Shown here: in pieces, positions 9,075 to 18,414 of the stretch
Numbering within the stretch: the stretch's first letter is position 1
Layout of the letters: the number at the start of each line of letters is the position of its first letter
NCBI GenBank assembly: GCA_024685995.1
Contig: JAIBDY010000007.1
Location: 1 to 62,408 of the forward strand
DNA length: 62,408 nt
Source: Piscirickettsiaceae bacterium
GTDB taxonomy: Bacteria > Pseudomonadota > Gammaproteobacteria > Nitrosococcales > Methylophagaceae
Reading direction: 5' to 3'
Made by a program: the position numbers and the translations under genes
The notes under the pieces: model-generated
The model's input: the letters and a program-made list of their open reading frames with translations, nothing else
Databases searched by the model: none
What the model was told of the DNA's origin: nothing

Positions 9075-9755
9075 ATGGCAGCCAAAACTGCGATTAAAGT
9101 AAGTAATTTAACCCATACTGTGACTGCAAACACAGGAAATTTAACGATATTGAAAGATATCAATATGGACATCAAGGAAGGACAGTCTGTTGCAATCGTC
9201 GGGGCTTCGGGCTCAGGAAAGTCGACTTTACTCGGTTTGTTAGCAGGATTAGATGTCAACACGTCTGGTGAAATCACACTTTATGACCAGCCTTTCTCTA
9301 GCTTAGATGAAGAGCAGCGCGCCTTAATACGCGGACAATACGTTGGTTTTATTTTTCAATCTTTTCATCTACTCCCCAGCCTGCAAGCGATTGAAAATGT
9401 CATGCTCCCAGCTGAATTAAAAGGCGATAAACATGCCCGTCAAAACGCCGAAGCATTATTAGATAAAGTTGGCTTATCGCATCGCTTAAGCCATTACCCC
9501 AATCAACTGTCTGGTGGTGAGCAACAGCGCGTGGCCATCGCGCGTGCTTTTGCATCCAGCCCCAAAATTCTCTTTGCTGATGAGCCCACTGGCAATCTCG
9601 ATACCGACAATGGCAATATTATTATTCAACAGCTATTTGACCTAAACCAATCTCAAGGCACCACACTGGTTATGGTCACCCATGATAATGAATTAGCGAA
9701 AAAGTGTGACCGTCAGTTAGTGATTTCATCTGGCCACTTGGCAGAAAAAATATGA
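9075..9755 (+). CDS. ybbA: ABC transporter ATP-binding protein, LolD/YbbA type
   Basis: The 226-residue ATPase has Walker [10 protein letters not shown] (about 43-51), Q-loop FQSFHLLP, signature LSGGEQQR, Walker [13 protein letters not shown] and a switch His in VMVTHD. It belongs to the MacB/LolD/FtsE group that powers FtsX-like permeases. It overlaps the next gene by four bases (ATGA), so the two are translationally coupled and should form one complex at the inner membrane. The gene pair beside tesA is a conserved neighbourhood whose substrate has not been settled. Confidence 0.9.
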   Translation: MAAKTAIKVSNLTHTVTANTGNLTILKDINMDIKEGQSVAIVGASGSGKSTLLGLLAGLDVNTSGEITLYDQPFSSLDEEQRALIRGQYVGFIFQSFHLLPSLQAIENVMLPAELKGDKHARQNAEALLDKVGLSHRLSHYPNQLSGGEQQRVAIARAFASSPKILFADEPTGNLDTDNGNIIIQQLFDLNQSQGTTLVMVTHDNELAKKCDRQLVISSGHLAEKI

Positions 9756-12214
9756 TCCGTTTTGCGTTACGACTGATGATAAGAGACTTACGCAGTGGGG
9801 ATATTTTGACCTTGCTGTTCGCGTTGATTATTTCTGTTGGCACCGTGACCTCGATTGGCCTATTTATCGATAGACTACAACTCTCCTTTGAGCAACAGTC
9901 AGCCAATCTACTGGCGGCTGATAGGCTTATCCGTTCCGATGATGCAATGCCAAAGTATTGGCGAGATAAAGCTAGCGACCTCTCATTACAGCTGGCAGAG
10001 AACACCACCTTCAGTACGATGTTATTTGCAGGAGATGCTTTACAACTCAGCCAGTTGAGTGCCGTCACTGACAGTTACCCCTTAAAAGGCGCATATTTGG
10101 TAGACGGTAGCTTATTTGGCTCTGGGCACCCTGTCACCACGCCACCACAACAAGGACAAATTTGGTTGTCATCTCGACTTGCCAGCCTATTGAATATCAG
10201 TATTGGCGATCAGGTCGACGTCGGTGAAACGACATTAACCGTTGCTAGTTACTTGGTGCGTGATCCGGGCGCAAGTAGTTCCGCTTTTGCTATCTCACCT
10301 CGTGCGGTAATGAATAAGGCCGATCTGGCCGCAACACGAGTGATTATTCCTGGTAGCCGAGTGCGTTACAGCCTGTTACTCGCAGGAAACCGGGGCGATC
10401 TCGACAGCTATGAAGCATGGGTAACGCCACAGTTCAACGACGGTCAACGCTGGCGGACACCGACACAAAAAGGTGAACGTATCGGTGACACAATCAACAA
10501 AGCAGAATCCTTTTTATTACTAGCCGGCACCTTAGCCGTGATCTTGTCTGGCATCGCGATGGCACTGGCTTCTGGACGTTTTGTAAAACGCCATTTAATG
10601 CAAGTTGCGGTCTTAAAAACCTTAGGTGCAACGCCAGCAAAGTTGGTGAAGATCTTCTCGATTCAATTTCTCGTACTCTTTGTTCTGGGCGCTGCCATTG
10701 GTCTGGCAGCAGGATGGGCAGTACAGGCCCTTATTTCATCATTGCTCTCGGGATTATTGTCGACATCGTTGCCCGAACCTTCAATCAGTCGCTTATGGCT
10801 CGGCATTGCAACTGGCTTCATTTCTATGGTGGCATTTTGTTTGCCACTGCTGTTGCGGCTGATCAAAATTTCACCAATGTCGGTATTGCAACCAAGCTTA
10901 AAGATAGCGCAAAACACGCTGCTCGTTTATGCCATTGGCTTTATCGGGATGTATGGTTTGATGTGTGTTTATACCCAAGGTTTCTTATTACCCAGCGTGA
11001 TGACGCTAGCGATTGCCGGTATTGCATTTGTCATTAGCGTATTAGGATGGTTCGTGTTTAAGGTCGGTCGGTCTTTAACCTCGGGGGCAACCAGTGGCTG
11101 GCAGATTGGGTTCGCGTCACTTTATCGCAGACTCTTACCCAACCTTTTTCAATTGCTGGTATTCACACTCATCATCATGCTCGGCCTGATCTTAGTCGGC
11201 GTGAAATCTAGCTTTATTGCAGATTGGCAAGGTCAATTGCCAGCCGATGCACCTAATCATTACTTATTTAATGTACAAGCTGACCAGATCCCCCAAATTA
11301 ACGCCGCAGCTGATCAACTCGACGTCCCTAGATCCGATTGGTACCCGATGGTTCGAGGTCGTGTTATTGCGGAAAATGGAACCAGTATCCATGACTTGTA
11401 CCCCGAAGATATCCGCGAACCAGAAATATATGAACGAGAACTCAACCTTACATGGTCAGATAGTATCGGCAAGGGCAATGTCCTTGTGTCTGGATACTTT
11501 TCGGGGGACGGACTATCGATCGAACAACGGGTCGCCCAAGAAGCCAAACTGAATTTGGGCGATAGCTTAACCCTCAATATTGGCGGCAATATCACTACGT
11601 TACCTATCACCTCCATTCGGACTGTTGATTGGGGAACGATGCAACCTAATTTCTATCTGATGCTACCCAAAGAAACCTTACAAGCTTACCCCGCTAACTT
11701 TGTGAGTAGCCTGTATATTCATGCCGACAACGCTCAAGCTTTTTATACAGCAATGTCTCGATTCCCAACCGTATCCATCCTCAATGTTGGCGATCTTTTA
11801 AAACAGATACAAACCATCATAAGTCAATTATCAGAAGCAATTCAGTTGGTCTTATTGTGCATCTTGACCGCCGCCGGCTTGGTCTTACTTGCCAGCGTGC
11901 GTTCAACATTAGAGGAGCGACTAGAAGAAGGTGCCTTATTACGCGTTTTAGGTGCGAGTAAAGCTTTAGTCCAACAAGCGCTTTTTGTCGAGTTCAGCGC
12001 ACTAGGCTTGTTTTCAGGCCTTATTGCCACGATAGGTGCAGAAGCCTGTTTAGCTGGTTTACAGGTATTTGTCTTTAAATCACAGGCCAGTTGGCACCCC
12101 TTATTATGGGGCTTAGGCCCTATGATTGGTATCTGTATTATTTCCGCCATCGGACTGTTTGCTAGTAGAATGGTATTAAAAGTACCACCCATGCATTTGC
12201 TCCGTGATTTTTAA
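9752..12214 (+). CDS. ybbP: FtsX-like ABC permease, YbbP family
   Basis: The 820-residue membrane protein has an N-terminal segment (about residues 17-37) and a large periplasmic domain. A first FtsX block follows (about 250-360, SGIAMALASGRFVKRHL and VLKTLGATPAKL), then central helices (about 385-490), a second periplasmic domain, and a C-terminal FtsX block (about 695-815, LVLLASVRSTLEERLEEG and LLRVLGASKALV). The tandem FtsX layout and length match YbbP. It overlaps ybbA by four bases and should be its membrane partner. Confidence 0.9.
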   Translation: MIRFALRLMIRDLRSGDILTLLFALIISVGTVTSIGLFIDRLQLSFEQQSANLLAADRLIRSDDAMPKYWRDKASDLSLQLAENTTFSTMLFAGDALQLSQLSAVTDSYPLKGAYLVDGSLFGSGHPVTTPPQQGQIWLSSRLASLLNISIGDQVDVGETTLTVASYLVRDPGASSSAFAISPRAVMNKADLAATRVIIPGSRVRYSLLLAGNRGDLDSYEAWVTPQFNDGQRWRTPTQKGERIGDTINKAESFLLLAGTLAVILSGIAMALASGRFVKRHLMQVAVLKTLGATPAKLVKIFSIQFLVLFVLGAAIGLAAGWAVQALISSLLSGLLSTSLPEPSISRLWLGIATGFISMVAFCLPLLLRLIKISPMSVLQPSLKIAQNTLLVYAIGFIGMYGLMCVYTQGFLLPSVMTLAIAGIAFVISVLGWFVFKVGRSLTSGATSGWQIGFASLYRRLLPNLFQLLVFTLIIMLGLILVGVKSSFIADWQGQLPADAPNHYLFNVQADQIPQINAAADQLDVPRSDWYPMVRGRVIAENGTSIHDLYPEDIREPEIYERELNLTWSDSIGKGNVLVSGYFSGDGLSIEQRVAQEAKLNLGDSLTLNIGGNITTLPITSIRTVDWGTMQPNFYLMLPKETLQAYPANFVSSLYIHADNAQAFYTAMSRFPTVSILNVGDLLKQIQTIISQLSEAIQLVLLCILTAAGLVLLASVRSTLEERLEEGALLRVLGASKALVQQALFVEFSALGLFSGLIATIGAEACLAGLQVFVFKSQASWHPLLWGLGPMIGICIISAIGLFASRMVLKVPPMHLLRDF

Positions 12215-12524
12215 TCTATCGAACAAAGAAGTCATATCCTGCTCACTTCAACCATTTTTCGCACGTCTTGATATTATCGCATCATTGGATTTTTAATTTT
12301 CACCCTACTCGCCTAACGTTTTGATGAACAAAAAATGCCGGTACTTTCCACCCTATTTTCAAGCAGTAATATAGTAATTTTATTCTTAATATCAATGACA
12401 TTACCCCCTCCCATTTCAAAATGATAATTCACAGCGAATGGCTCTTGTTTCATGCTATTTTTTAAGATATTGTTTTATACAGAAACAAAATGTTTCTATT
12501 GATCGTTAATGATTTTTTATAAAA

Positions 12525-12592
12525 GCCAACCTTGGTGTGAACCAAGCTACGGAAAGTCACAGGTCTTTAATCCAATAAAGATGGCTGAACTG
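12525..12592 (+). ncRNA. Probable cyclic di-GMP-I (GEMM-I) riboswitch aptamer
   Basis: The leader of the PEP-CTERM-like gene follows the GEMM-I plan. GCCAACC (12525-12531) faces GCTACGG (12546-12552) around a CTTGG...CCAAG hairpin, giving the first stem-loop. Next comes ACGGAAAGTCACAGGTCT, close to the family's ACGCAAAGCCACAGGTCT junction. A second stem TCTTTA/TAAAGA (12564-12569 and 12576-12581) follows, and then ATGGCTGAACTGC, close to the conserved 3' strand. GEMM-I RNAs bind c-di-GMP and often precede surface or matrix genes. The GNRA tetraloop of the first hairpin is not classical here. A covariance-model search would settle it. Confidence 0.65.
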
Positions 12593-12611
12593 CATTTTCA
12601 AAAGGAAAATG
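12593..12611 (+). promoter_or_regulatory. Hairpin over the Shine-Dalgarno site, likely riboswitch expression platform
   Basis: CATTTTC (12593-12599) pairs perfectly with GAAAATG (12605-12611) around the loop AAAAG. The Shine-Dalgarno AAGGA (12602-12606) lies in the loop and the first base of the 3' arm, eight bases before the ATG at 12614. It begins directly at the aptamer's 3' end, so ligand state could open or close it. That suggests translational control; the direction of the switch is not readable. Confidence 0.5.
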
Positions 12612-12613
12612 TG

Positions 12614-13219
12614 ATGAATAAACTTCTTTCCGCTGTCGCTATTGCTACAGCCTTCTTAATTAGCCCTATTGCCAACGCTGCGCTAACAGTCTACAACGCC
12701 CCTTCCAATCCATTTTCATTTATGAATAGTGATGGCAACACACTGTCTTTTGAATATTCAGGTGGAACCACAGTGAGTCGAATTGCTGCTGGCGATGACA
12801 ACCCAAGCGCGCCGATCAGCAACCAAAGCTACAATGCAATCGGTGACGCGATTGAAACCGTTTTTTCACTTCCTGCGAATACTTTTGCTGCCGAGTCCAC
12901 ATTATCTGGCACATTTAAGGGTGATATCAGCGGGTCTTCAGCGACGATTACCAGTACGATTCCGTATGACTACCTCGCCGTCCACTTCGGCAAATATGAA
13001 GTATTTTTCCACTTTGCAACATTGGTCACAGCAGGAACGACTTTTGACATTTTTAATGTTGCTGCAACAAAAACAGGTACGGGTGGGAAAGGTGGTGGTC
13101 TAAGTAACTTCAGAGTCTATGACTCAGGCTTATCTGAAGTGCCTATCCCCGGCGCACTCTTTTTACTAGCACCAGCATTATTAGGCTTGCTCGGCTTCAG
13201 AAAAAGTCTAAAAGCTTAG
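12614..13219 (+). CDS. Secreted protein with PEP-CTERM-like (VPxPG) sorting tail
   Basis: From the ATG at 12614 the product is 201 residues: a signal peptide ending in ANA, a beta-rich Ser/Thr/Gly body, and a C-terminal tail VPIPGALFLLAPALLGLLGF followed by RKSLKA. The tail is the tripartite motif, helix and basic end of exosortase-type sorting signals (a VPxP variant). A longer frame to 12509 is rejected because its first 35 codons overlap the riboswitch and the ATG at 12614 has the real ribosome binding site. The protein is likely surface-exposed or matrix-related, which fits c-di-GMP control. No exosortase is in the window. Confidence 0.8.
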   Translation: MNKLLSAVAIATAFLISPIANAALTVYNAPSNPFSFMNSDGNTLSFEYSGGTTVSRIAAGDDNPSAPISNQSYNAIGDAIETVFSLPANTFAAESTLSGTFKGDISGSSATITSTIPYDYLAVHFGKYEVFFHFATLVTAGTTFDIFNVAATKTGTGGKGGGLSNFRVYDSGLSEVPIPGALFLLAPALLGLLGFRKSLKA

Positions 13220-13241
13220 ATTAATCTAGCACAATCTAGCC

Positions 13242-13277
13242 AAAAAGCCGTCATGATTAACTTCATGACGGCTTTTT
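13242..13277 (+). terminator. Strong rho-independent terminator
   Basis: AAAAAGCCGTCATG pairs with CATGACGGCTTTTT around the short loop ATTAACTT. The 3' arm runs into a T-stretch. It lies 23 bases after the PEP-CTERM-like gene and also has an A-run on the 5' side, so it may work in both directions. Confidence 0.9.
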
Positions 13278-13518
13278 GCTTTCCCTCTCTGTACATAGTA
13301 TCTATGGCCTCAAATACCATGACCGTCGCTTAGGTATACCCTAATTTCAATCGCGCGTCCCGTAAAGCAATTGTCATGAGCCTAATCCGCCCTTGCAAGC
13401 AGCAGACTGAGCGAGTTCTAATTAACCTAAACTGTATGAAAAAGTAGCTAAACAACATAATATGTCAGCTCCCAAATCAATCTGATGCTGGGTCTCGCTC
13501 GCAACTTTAGGAATTAAC

Positions 13519-13869
13519 ATGAAAGAAATTACAGTCAATAGCAATCCAACTGAAGCATTTTTAAAAGAAATGGGGGTTAATTATTGGCCAACTTGGCAAA
13601 AAGAAGTCTCTGTCTTTCCATGGGAATTTGTTACAACAGAAACAGCATTTATTTTAGAAGGTGAATGTGAAATGACCCCTGCGGATGGCGGTCCATCTAC
13701 TACCTTTAAAGCCGGTGATTTCGTAGTTTTCCCGTTAGGTTATAAGGGAACTTGGGAAGTCAAGAAAGCCCTTAAAAAACGCTATAAACATAGCGAAGGC
13801 GATATCAAAAAACGCTTCTTCAACCGTTTGACCCGGATAATAAATTTCACTAAATCAATCCTCAAATAA
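13519..13869 (+). CDS. Small cupin-domain protein
   Basis: The 116-residue product has a single cupin barrel: WPTWQKEVSVFPWEF, then ETAFILEGECEMTP (first cupin box with Glu ligand), a GGPSTTFKAGDFVVFPLGY turn, and TWEVKKALKKRY. This is the short cupin_3/EutQ-like type whose members are often uncharacterised. Family members usually stop near the KKALKKRY block. Here about 25 extra basic residues follow, possibly from loss of the original stop. A ribosome binding site (AGGAA) precedes the ATG. It stands alone. Confidence 0.8.
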   Translation: MKEITVNSNPTEAFLKEMGVNYWPTWQKEVSVFPWEFVTTETAFILEGECEMTPADGGPSTTFKAGDFVVFPLGYKGTWEVKKALKKRYKHSEGDIKKRFFNRLTRIINFTKSILK

Positions 13870-13956
13870 TGTTCAGCAACTCGTTCCATCTAAGCTAACG
13901 CTGATATCGTCCACACGACCGACAGACGCTCATGTTTTGTCTTCGAATCTAACGCC

Positions 13957-13999
13957 GCCTTCAGCGCTTCGGAGAACAAGAACCCGAACCGCTGAAGGC
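13957..13999. repeat. Long inverted repeat between convergent genes
   Basis: GCCTTCAGCGCTTCGG (13957-13972) and CCGAACCGCTGAAGGC (13984-13999) pair over 15 positions with one C-C mismatch, around the loop AGAACAAGAAC. No T-run follows on either strand, so it is not a standard terminator. It lies between the convergent cupin and precursor-like genes. Confidence 0.6.
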
Positions 14000-14061
14000 A
14001 TTGTTAACTTATATCATTCACTAAGTGGTTGATTTGATTATACGATCTGACTTAGAGTTGT

Positions 14062-14634
14062 TTAATTTCTTACCGGATGTATAAAGACTAAGCTTGCGAC
14101 CGTAATGCCTCCAGGCCCAGATGGTACGGACAAAATTAATGGCCCCCACTGTAACCATGAAATTGGAAAGTGCACACCGTGACCATTATTGATAATACTT
14201 ATTTCGGCAATCTTGACGATAAAAGCCGCTGCGAGTCCCGCGCCTAAAGCGGTAGCAATCCCCGCCGTCACAACACCTGCAGCCCCTAAAGCGCCAGCAA
14301 TAATACTTGCTAGTGCGCCGGTTGTTTCGGTACCCGCGATAATATCTTGTGTGAGCTTTTCGTTCATGATGAAATCAACCCCCCACCAATCGACCTTGAC
14401 TTCCATGTGCTCAGACTCCGCTATGGCAGCATTGGCTGAAACGGATGCCGACGCGCTAGCAATCGACCGCGAGAGGTTACTTATATTGCTGGGCAGTCCA
14501 CCACCACCCTGCCATTCTTTTACAATTGGAATACCCGCAGATTCAAGGACAGGTAGCGGATTAGCAATAAAGTTTTCATAATCGTTTTGATTAAAACTCT
14601 CTTTTAACGTGGTAAATTTTTCTTGATATGACAT
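14062..14634 (-). CDS. Bacteriocin-precursor-like hydrophobic protein of unknown function
   Basis: The 190-residue product has three parts. The acidic N-terminus (residues 1-37) reads like the tail of nitrile-hydratase-type leader peptides, with NFIANPLPVLESAGIPI. A GGGG follows at 43-46, then a Ser/Ala-rich stretch (SRSIASASASVSANAAIAES). Residues 106-147 form a long Gly/Ala-rich hydrophobic helix pair (GALASIIAGALGAAGVVTAG onward) like those of pore-forming or circular bacteriocins. The end has GHGVHFP and Trp-rich SWLQWGP. There is no Sec signal. No modification, export or immunity gene is adjacent, so a toxin or natural-product role is only a hypothesis. The start has a Shine-Dalgarno-like AGGGAA. 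Confidence 0.6.
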   Translation of the reverse strand: MSYQEKFTTLKESFNQNDYENFIANPLPVLESAGIPIVKEWQGGGGLPSNISNLSRSIASASASVSANAAIAESEHMEVKVDWWGVDFIMNEKLTQDIIAGTETTGALASIIAGALGAAGVVTAGIATALGAGLAAAFIVKIAEISIINNGHGVHFPISWLQWGPLILSVPSGPGGITVASLVFIHPVRN

Positions 14635-15211
14635 AGTTAATTCCCTTTATTTTAGAGTGTTACCCTTAGATCTACTCGCATGAACTACGATATAAATAAG
14701 GATCCTTTTTCCAAGCTCAGTTCCATGAACTCAAAAATCTGGCATAAGATTACGTGAACCTTAACAATGTGTTTTATGTGGCCTGTCGGCTCATCATACT
14801 GATTGATGAGTTGGCCCTTAATCCCTATCTGATCTTCTATGGCATTAATGTCGGTATGGAACGATAGGATACTGTTTTGTAGCGACTACATTGTTATCGC
14901 AGTGATAAGGTGTGGCCTGAAGCTGTTGTTTTTGTTGCTACTGTTATTGCTGGTATTTTTGAATAAATCTCCCTGTGTTCAAAAAAGTGAGTCCTGTCTA
15001 ATTTGTCGTCGTTATCGATAATAGACTGACAATTTCAACGGCTTTGCACAGAATAAAATATTTCATACTTTGCAATAAATAGCAATGACTTTAGGCGCTC
15101 TGGGTATTGCCCAAAAACCTCGATTGGTTGCTAAGATTCAGACTGAACTCTGATATACCTTATTGTATCCTTCCTAATGGACCAGTTTGATTTGGCATCT
15201 TTATACATGCT
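14635..15211. other. Gene-free stretch of about 580 bases
   Basis: This holds the upstream region of the precursor-like gene and the downstream end of cbbO. The only open frame of note (14839-15021, plus) encodes a Leu-run with no ribosome binding site or family resemblance. No RNA gene or clear terminator was found. Confidence 0.5.
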
Positions 15212-17467
15212 TTATTGGGTTAGGCTTGCAAACAAAGCGGGTAATTTTTCTGGTAGTTTTTCGACATTATCGATCACTATATGACGTTGCCCAAAGATGT
15301 CTTGAACATAATCATCTGCATGTGGATCCAAGGTGATGCAATAGCTATAAATCCCTTGTTGATCCAGCTCTTTTACCGCTTTGTGCGTATCTTCTATCAA
15401 CAATCTATCATCATCGACATCGATATCGGAAGGTTCACCATCGGTTAAAACCAACAATAATTTTTTATCGGCTTGTTGCACGTTAAGGTAATGAGCAGCA
15501 TGACGCAGTGCCGCACCCATTCGCGTCGAGTAAGCAGCTTTTAACCCAGCAATACGACCCTTAACATTATCATCCCAGTGCTCGCTAAAGCCTTTGATAT
15601 GATGATACCTGACATCGTGTCGCGTATTAGAATGAAAGCCCGCAATAGCAAACTTATCCCCCAATTGTTCGATAGACCATGACAATAAAGACACCGCTTC
15701 CTGGCATAACGCGAGAATAGTTTGACTCGCCCCCTTAGGAATATCGTTAATCGATTCTGATAAGTCTACTAGCAACATCACGGCAATATTACGACCATCA
15801 TGTCGATGACTCATATTGATTCTGGTATCAGGGGTACTCCCACTTTTCAAATCAATCAAAGACCTTAATGCCACATCAAGATCGAGTTCAGCACCTTCTT
15901 CTTGATAGCGAACTCGCACATAATGTTGAGGTTTTAATAAGTCTAAAATTTGTTTCAAACGTTTTAATAAAGAACGGTGTTTTAGTAATAAGTTGTCAAC
16001 ATCACTGGCTTCACCTGCAGGGTGAAGTGCTTCATAGACACTCGTCCAATCCGGTCGATAATGCTGAGAATGATAATCCCACTCTGGATAATGACGTGGT
16101 GGTAAGCTATGTAGCTCTTCTTGATCAGCTTGAACGGTGGGCTTGTCGTCAAAAGATTCTTCTTCATCTCCTTCTTCAATAAAGATCCATAAATGGCGGT
16201 TATCATCACGGTAATTGATTTCCGTATCATCAAAAAAGACATTAGCCAATTGATCACTTTGGCGGCGAGTTTTGGCGACATAAGATAGTGCAATGCCGGC
16301 GATCTCTTTGGTACTGGACGCTCCTTCAGCCATCGCTTGATGAAAACGGTCTGTAAAGTCCAATAAATCCACATCGCTATAACCATGATTGGGATCCAAT
16401 ATCGCTCTTGAGAGCATCGCTAAACGGTGACGCAAACAAGACTGTGTTTCGGCATCACACGCCCCCGCTATCGGCTTGGGGTGTAACGCCAAAAAGAGTG
16501 ACCGTAAACCAGGATAATATTGAATCGCAAGGTGCTCCACCCTAACGTCTTCCATAAACTCGACAGCCATACGTTGAAAAGGGCTGTAATTGTCAGCAAT
16601 CAATGGACGCGACCAATATTGATGTGCTGCCATATGCGCTAAGGTCGCTCGGTAACGGTCTAGACCCGACACCTTTCCCAAGTCATCATACACATCCGGG
16701 ATCCGCATCCCTAAAGTATCATAGTAAGGTTGTGGTTTACGTAACTCATCAAACCCTAAAGAATACGGTACTAATTGTGGTTCAGTTTGCCACAGCCCTC
16801 GCAAATAAAGGTCCAGCTTCCGCTCATGGTCATAAAATAAAGTACCATGCCGTTCTTTTTGCAACACGGCCATGCTATCAGCCGATTGTAGGCTAAAATA
16901 ATCGCGTTGCCGTTCTGGGTAATGATTGTAATAACGCACCCCATAATCGACCCAGTTTTTTAACCCCGATAGTGATAGTTGACTGATAAGATAAGGTGTT
17001 TTTTGAAGTAGATCAGCAATACTTGGACTCGGAATGGTTTTATGATGACCATGAATTGACCCACTAGTCGCTTCCATCATGTCAACGATGATAGCGATAT
17101 ATTGTTGCAAGGCCGTCACATCACCAAGTCGGCGTGAGACGGCGGCTAATGTTTGCATAAAAGCAGGAATCGCTTTGCCATTGGCAGTCCGTGAAATCTG
17201 CCACACCGTTTGAGCAACCAAGTTCAGTACCGGTTCACCTAACTGGCCCGCTATCGTAGGCATATCTTCAAGATAGCTTAATACCGGTTCAACACCTCGG
17301 CCTATCATGCAAACCAATGAGGCACCTTCAAGGTAAGCATCGACTCCTTGTGCAGACAGGTAATGTTCTGCCTCACGCATACAATCATCAAAAACAGGCT
17401 CAATCTGCTCAAAGCCGCATTTTAGCTTTTCACGATAAGGCGATTGTGAAGGTGTCACCTCAATCAT
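15212..17467 (-). CDS. cbbO: RuBisCO activase subunit CbbO (VWA domain, NorD-like)
   Basis: The 751-residue product is the size of CbbO. It has a helical N-terminal region, an acidic linker near residues 425-455 (EEGDEEESFDD) and a C-terminal von Willebrand A domain with the MIDAS motif VDLSES near residue 565 and LTDGEPSD downstream. CbbO pairs with the CbbQ hexamer. The VWA domain docks on RuBisCO while the ATPase drives removal of inhibitory sugar phosphates. It follows cbbQ by 15 bases, third in the cbbM-cbbQ-cbbO order. NorD of nitric oxide reductase is the close alternative, excluded by context. Confidence 0.93.
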   Translation of the reverse strand: MIEVTPSQSPYREKLKCGFEQIEPVFDDCMREAEHYLSAQGVDAYLEGASLVCMIGRGVEPVLSYLEDMPTIAGQLGEPVLNLVAQTVWQISRTANGKAIPAFMQTLAAVSRRLGDVTALQQYIAIIVDMMEATSGSIHGHHKTIPSPSIADLLQKTPYLISQLSLSGLKNWVDYGVRYYNHYPERQRDYFSLQSADSMAVLQKERHGTLFYDHERKLDLYLRGLWQTEPQLVPYSLGFDELRKPQPYYDTLGMRIPDVYDDLGKVSGLDRYRATLAHMAAHQYWSRPLIADNYSPFQRMAVEFMEDVRVEHLAIQYYPGLRSLFLALHPKPIAGACDAETQSCLRHRLAMLSRAILDPNHGYSDVDLLDFTDRFHQAMAEGASSTKEIAGIALSYVAKTRRQSDQLANVFFDDTEINYRDDNRHLWIFIEEGDEEESFDDKPTVQADQEELHSLPPRHYPEWDYHSQHYRPDWTSVYEALHPAGEASDVDNLLLKHRSLLKRLKQILDLLKPQHYVRVRYQEEGAELDLDVALRSLIDLKSGSTPDTRINMSHRHDGRNIAVMLLVDLSESINDIPKGASQTILALCQEAVSLLSWSIEQLGDKFAIAGFHSNTRHDVRYHHIKGFSEHWDDNVKGRIAGLKAAYSTRMGAALRHAAHYLNVQQADKKLLLVLTDGEPSDIDVDDDRLLIEDTHKAVKELDQQGIYSYCITLDPHADDYVQDIFGQRHIVIDNVEKLPEKLPALFASLTQ

Positions 17468-17482
17468 AGTCTGGACGCAGGC

Positions 17483-18286
17483 CTATACGAAAACAGTATT
17501 GATAGCGTGATCTAAAGTGTCACAAATATCTGGATCATCGGTAATGGGCCGAACCAAAGCCATTTTACACGCTGCTTTTGCTTCTACCCCTTCTACCATC
17601 AACTTAGCTGCATAGGTTAATAAACGTGTTGAAATGCCTTCGTCCAGTCCATGACCTTTCAAATTACGTGCAGCATGTGCAATCTTCACCAATTGATCGG
17701 ATAGCGTTGAATCAATACCGGTTTCTTTTTGGAGAATTAACGATTCTGTTTTGGCCTTGGGATAATCGAACTCAAAAGCAGAGAACCGTTGTTTTGTTGA
17801 TTGCTTGAGGTCTTTCATCAGGCTTTGATAACCTGGGTTATAAGAAATAACTAATTGAAAATCGGGATGTGCATGGATTAACTCCCCTTTTTTATCCAAG
17901 GGCAATGTACGACGATGATCCGTTAAGGGGTGAATAACAACCGTGGTATCTTGACGAGCTTCAACCACTTCATCTAGATAACAGATTGCCCCCATTCGAG
18001 CAGCTGTTGTCAGCGGTCCATCTAACCAACGGGTACCATTAGCATCTAATAAATAGCGACCGACAAGATCCGAGGCGGTCATATCTTCATTACACGCCAC
18101 GGTGATAAGCGGTTTGCCTAAATGCCACGCCATATATTCAACAAAGCGCGATTTACCACAGCCCGTCGGGCCTTTGATCATCACCGGTAAACGTGCCGCA
18201 TAAGCCGCTTGATAAAGTTCAACTTCATCCGCTTGAGGCTGATAAAAAGGTTCATCTTGAATAAAATATTGGCTTATGTCGGTCAT
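17483..18286 (-). CDS. cbbQ: RuBisCO activase ATPase CbbQ (MoxR-type AAA+)
   Basis: The 267-residue AAA+ protein has Walker A GPTGCGKS (residues 39-46), Walker B ICYLDEVVEA, sensor 1 in VISYNPGYQ, and an arginine-rich KQRFSAFEFDYP segment. It is the MoxR-subfamily motor that forms hexamers and, with CbbO, reactivates inhibited RuBisCO. It lies 128 bases after cbbM and 15 before cbbO on the same strand, so it is probably transcribed with them. NorQ is a near-identical paralogue; the RuBisCO neighbour decides the name. Confidence 0.95.
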   Translation of the reverse strand: MTDISQYFIQDEPFYQPQADEVELYQAAYAARLPVMIKGPTGCGKSRFVEYMAWHLGKPLITVACNEDMTASDLVGRYLLDANGTRWLDGPLTTAARMGAICYLDEVVEARQDTTVVIHPLTDHRRTLPLDKKGELIHAHPDFQLVISYNPGYQSLMKDLKQSTKQRFSAFEFDYPKAKTESLILQKETGIDSTLSDQLVKIAHAARNLKGHGLDEGISTRLLTYAAKLMVEGVEAKAACKMALVRPITDDPDICDTLDHAINTVFV

Positions 18287-18414
18287 GATATTAACTTCTT
18301 AATGAGCAAACGAAATACAAGGTTTTAGCGTTCAATCGACGCTGTAATGAGAATTTGCAAGTTATACGCCTCACCTCTTGCAGGGTGACGTTGCCATGAA
18401 ATCTTTGGGTTGGC

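Noticed and set aside
12509-12613. Upstream extension of the PEP-CTERM-like protein to an earlier ATG
   Set aside because: The 35 extra codons cover the riboswitch-like RNA, and the signal peptide starts at 12614 with its own ribosome binding site.
14839-15021. A 60-residue Leu-rich open frame in the gap before cbbO
   Set aside because: It has no ribosome binding site or family resemblance, and its Leu run could arise by chance in T-rich sequence.
15212-18286. Reading cbbQ-cbbO as norQ-norD of nitric oxide reductase
   Set aside because: The sequences are paralogous, but the order after cbbM and the divergent cbbR place them in the RuBisCO activase system, and no norBC is in the window.
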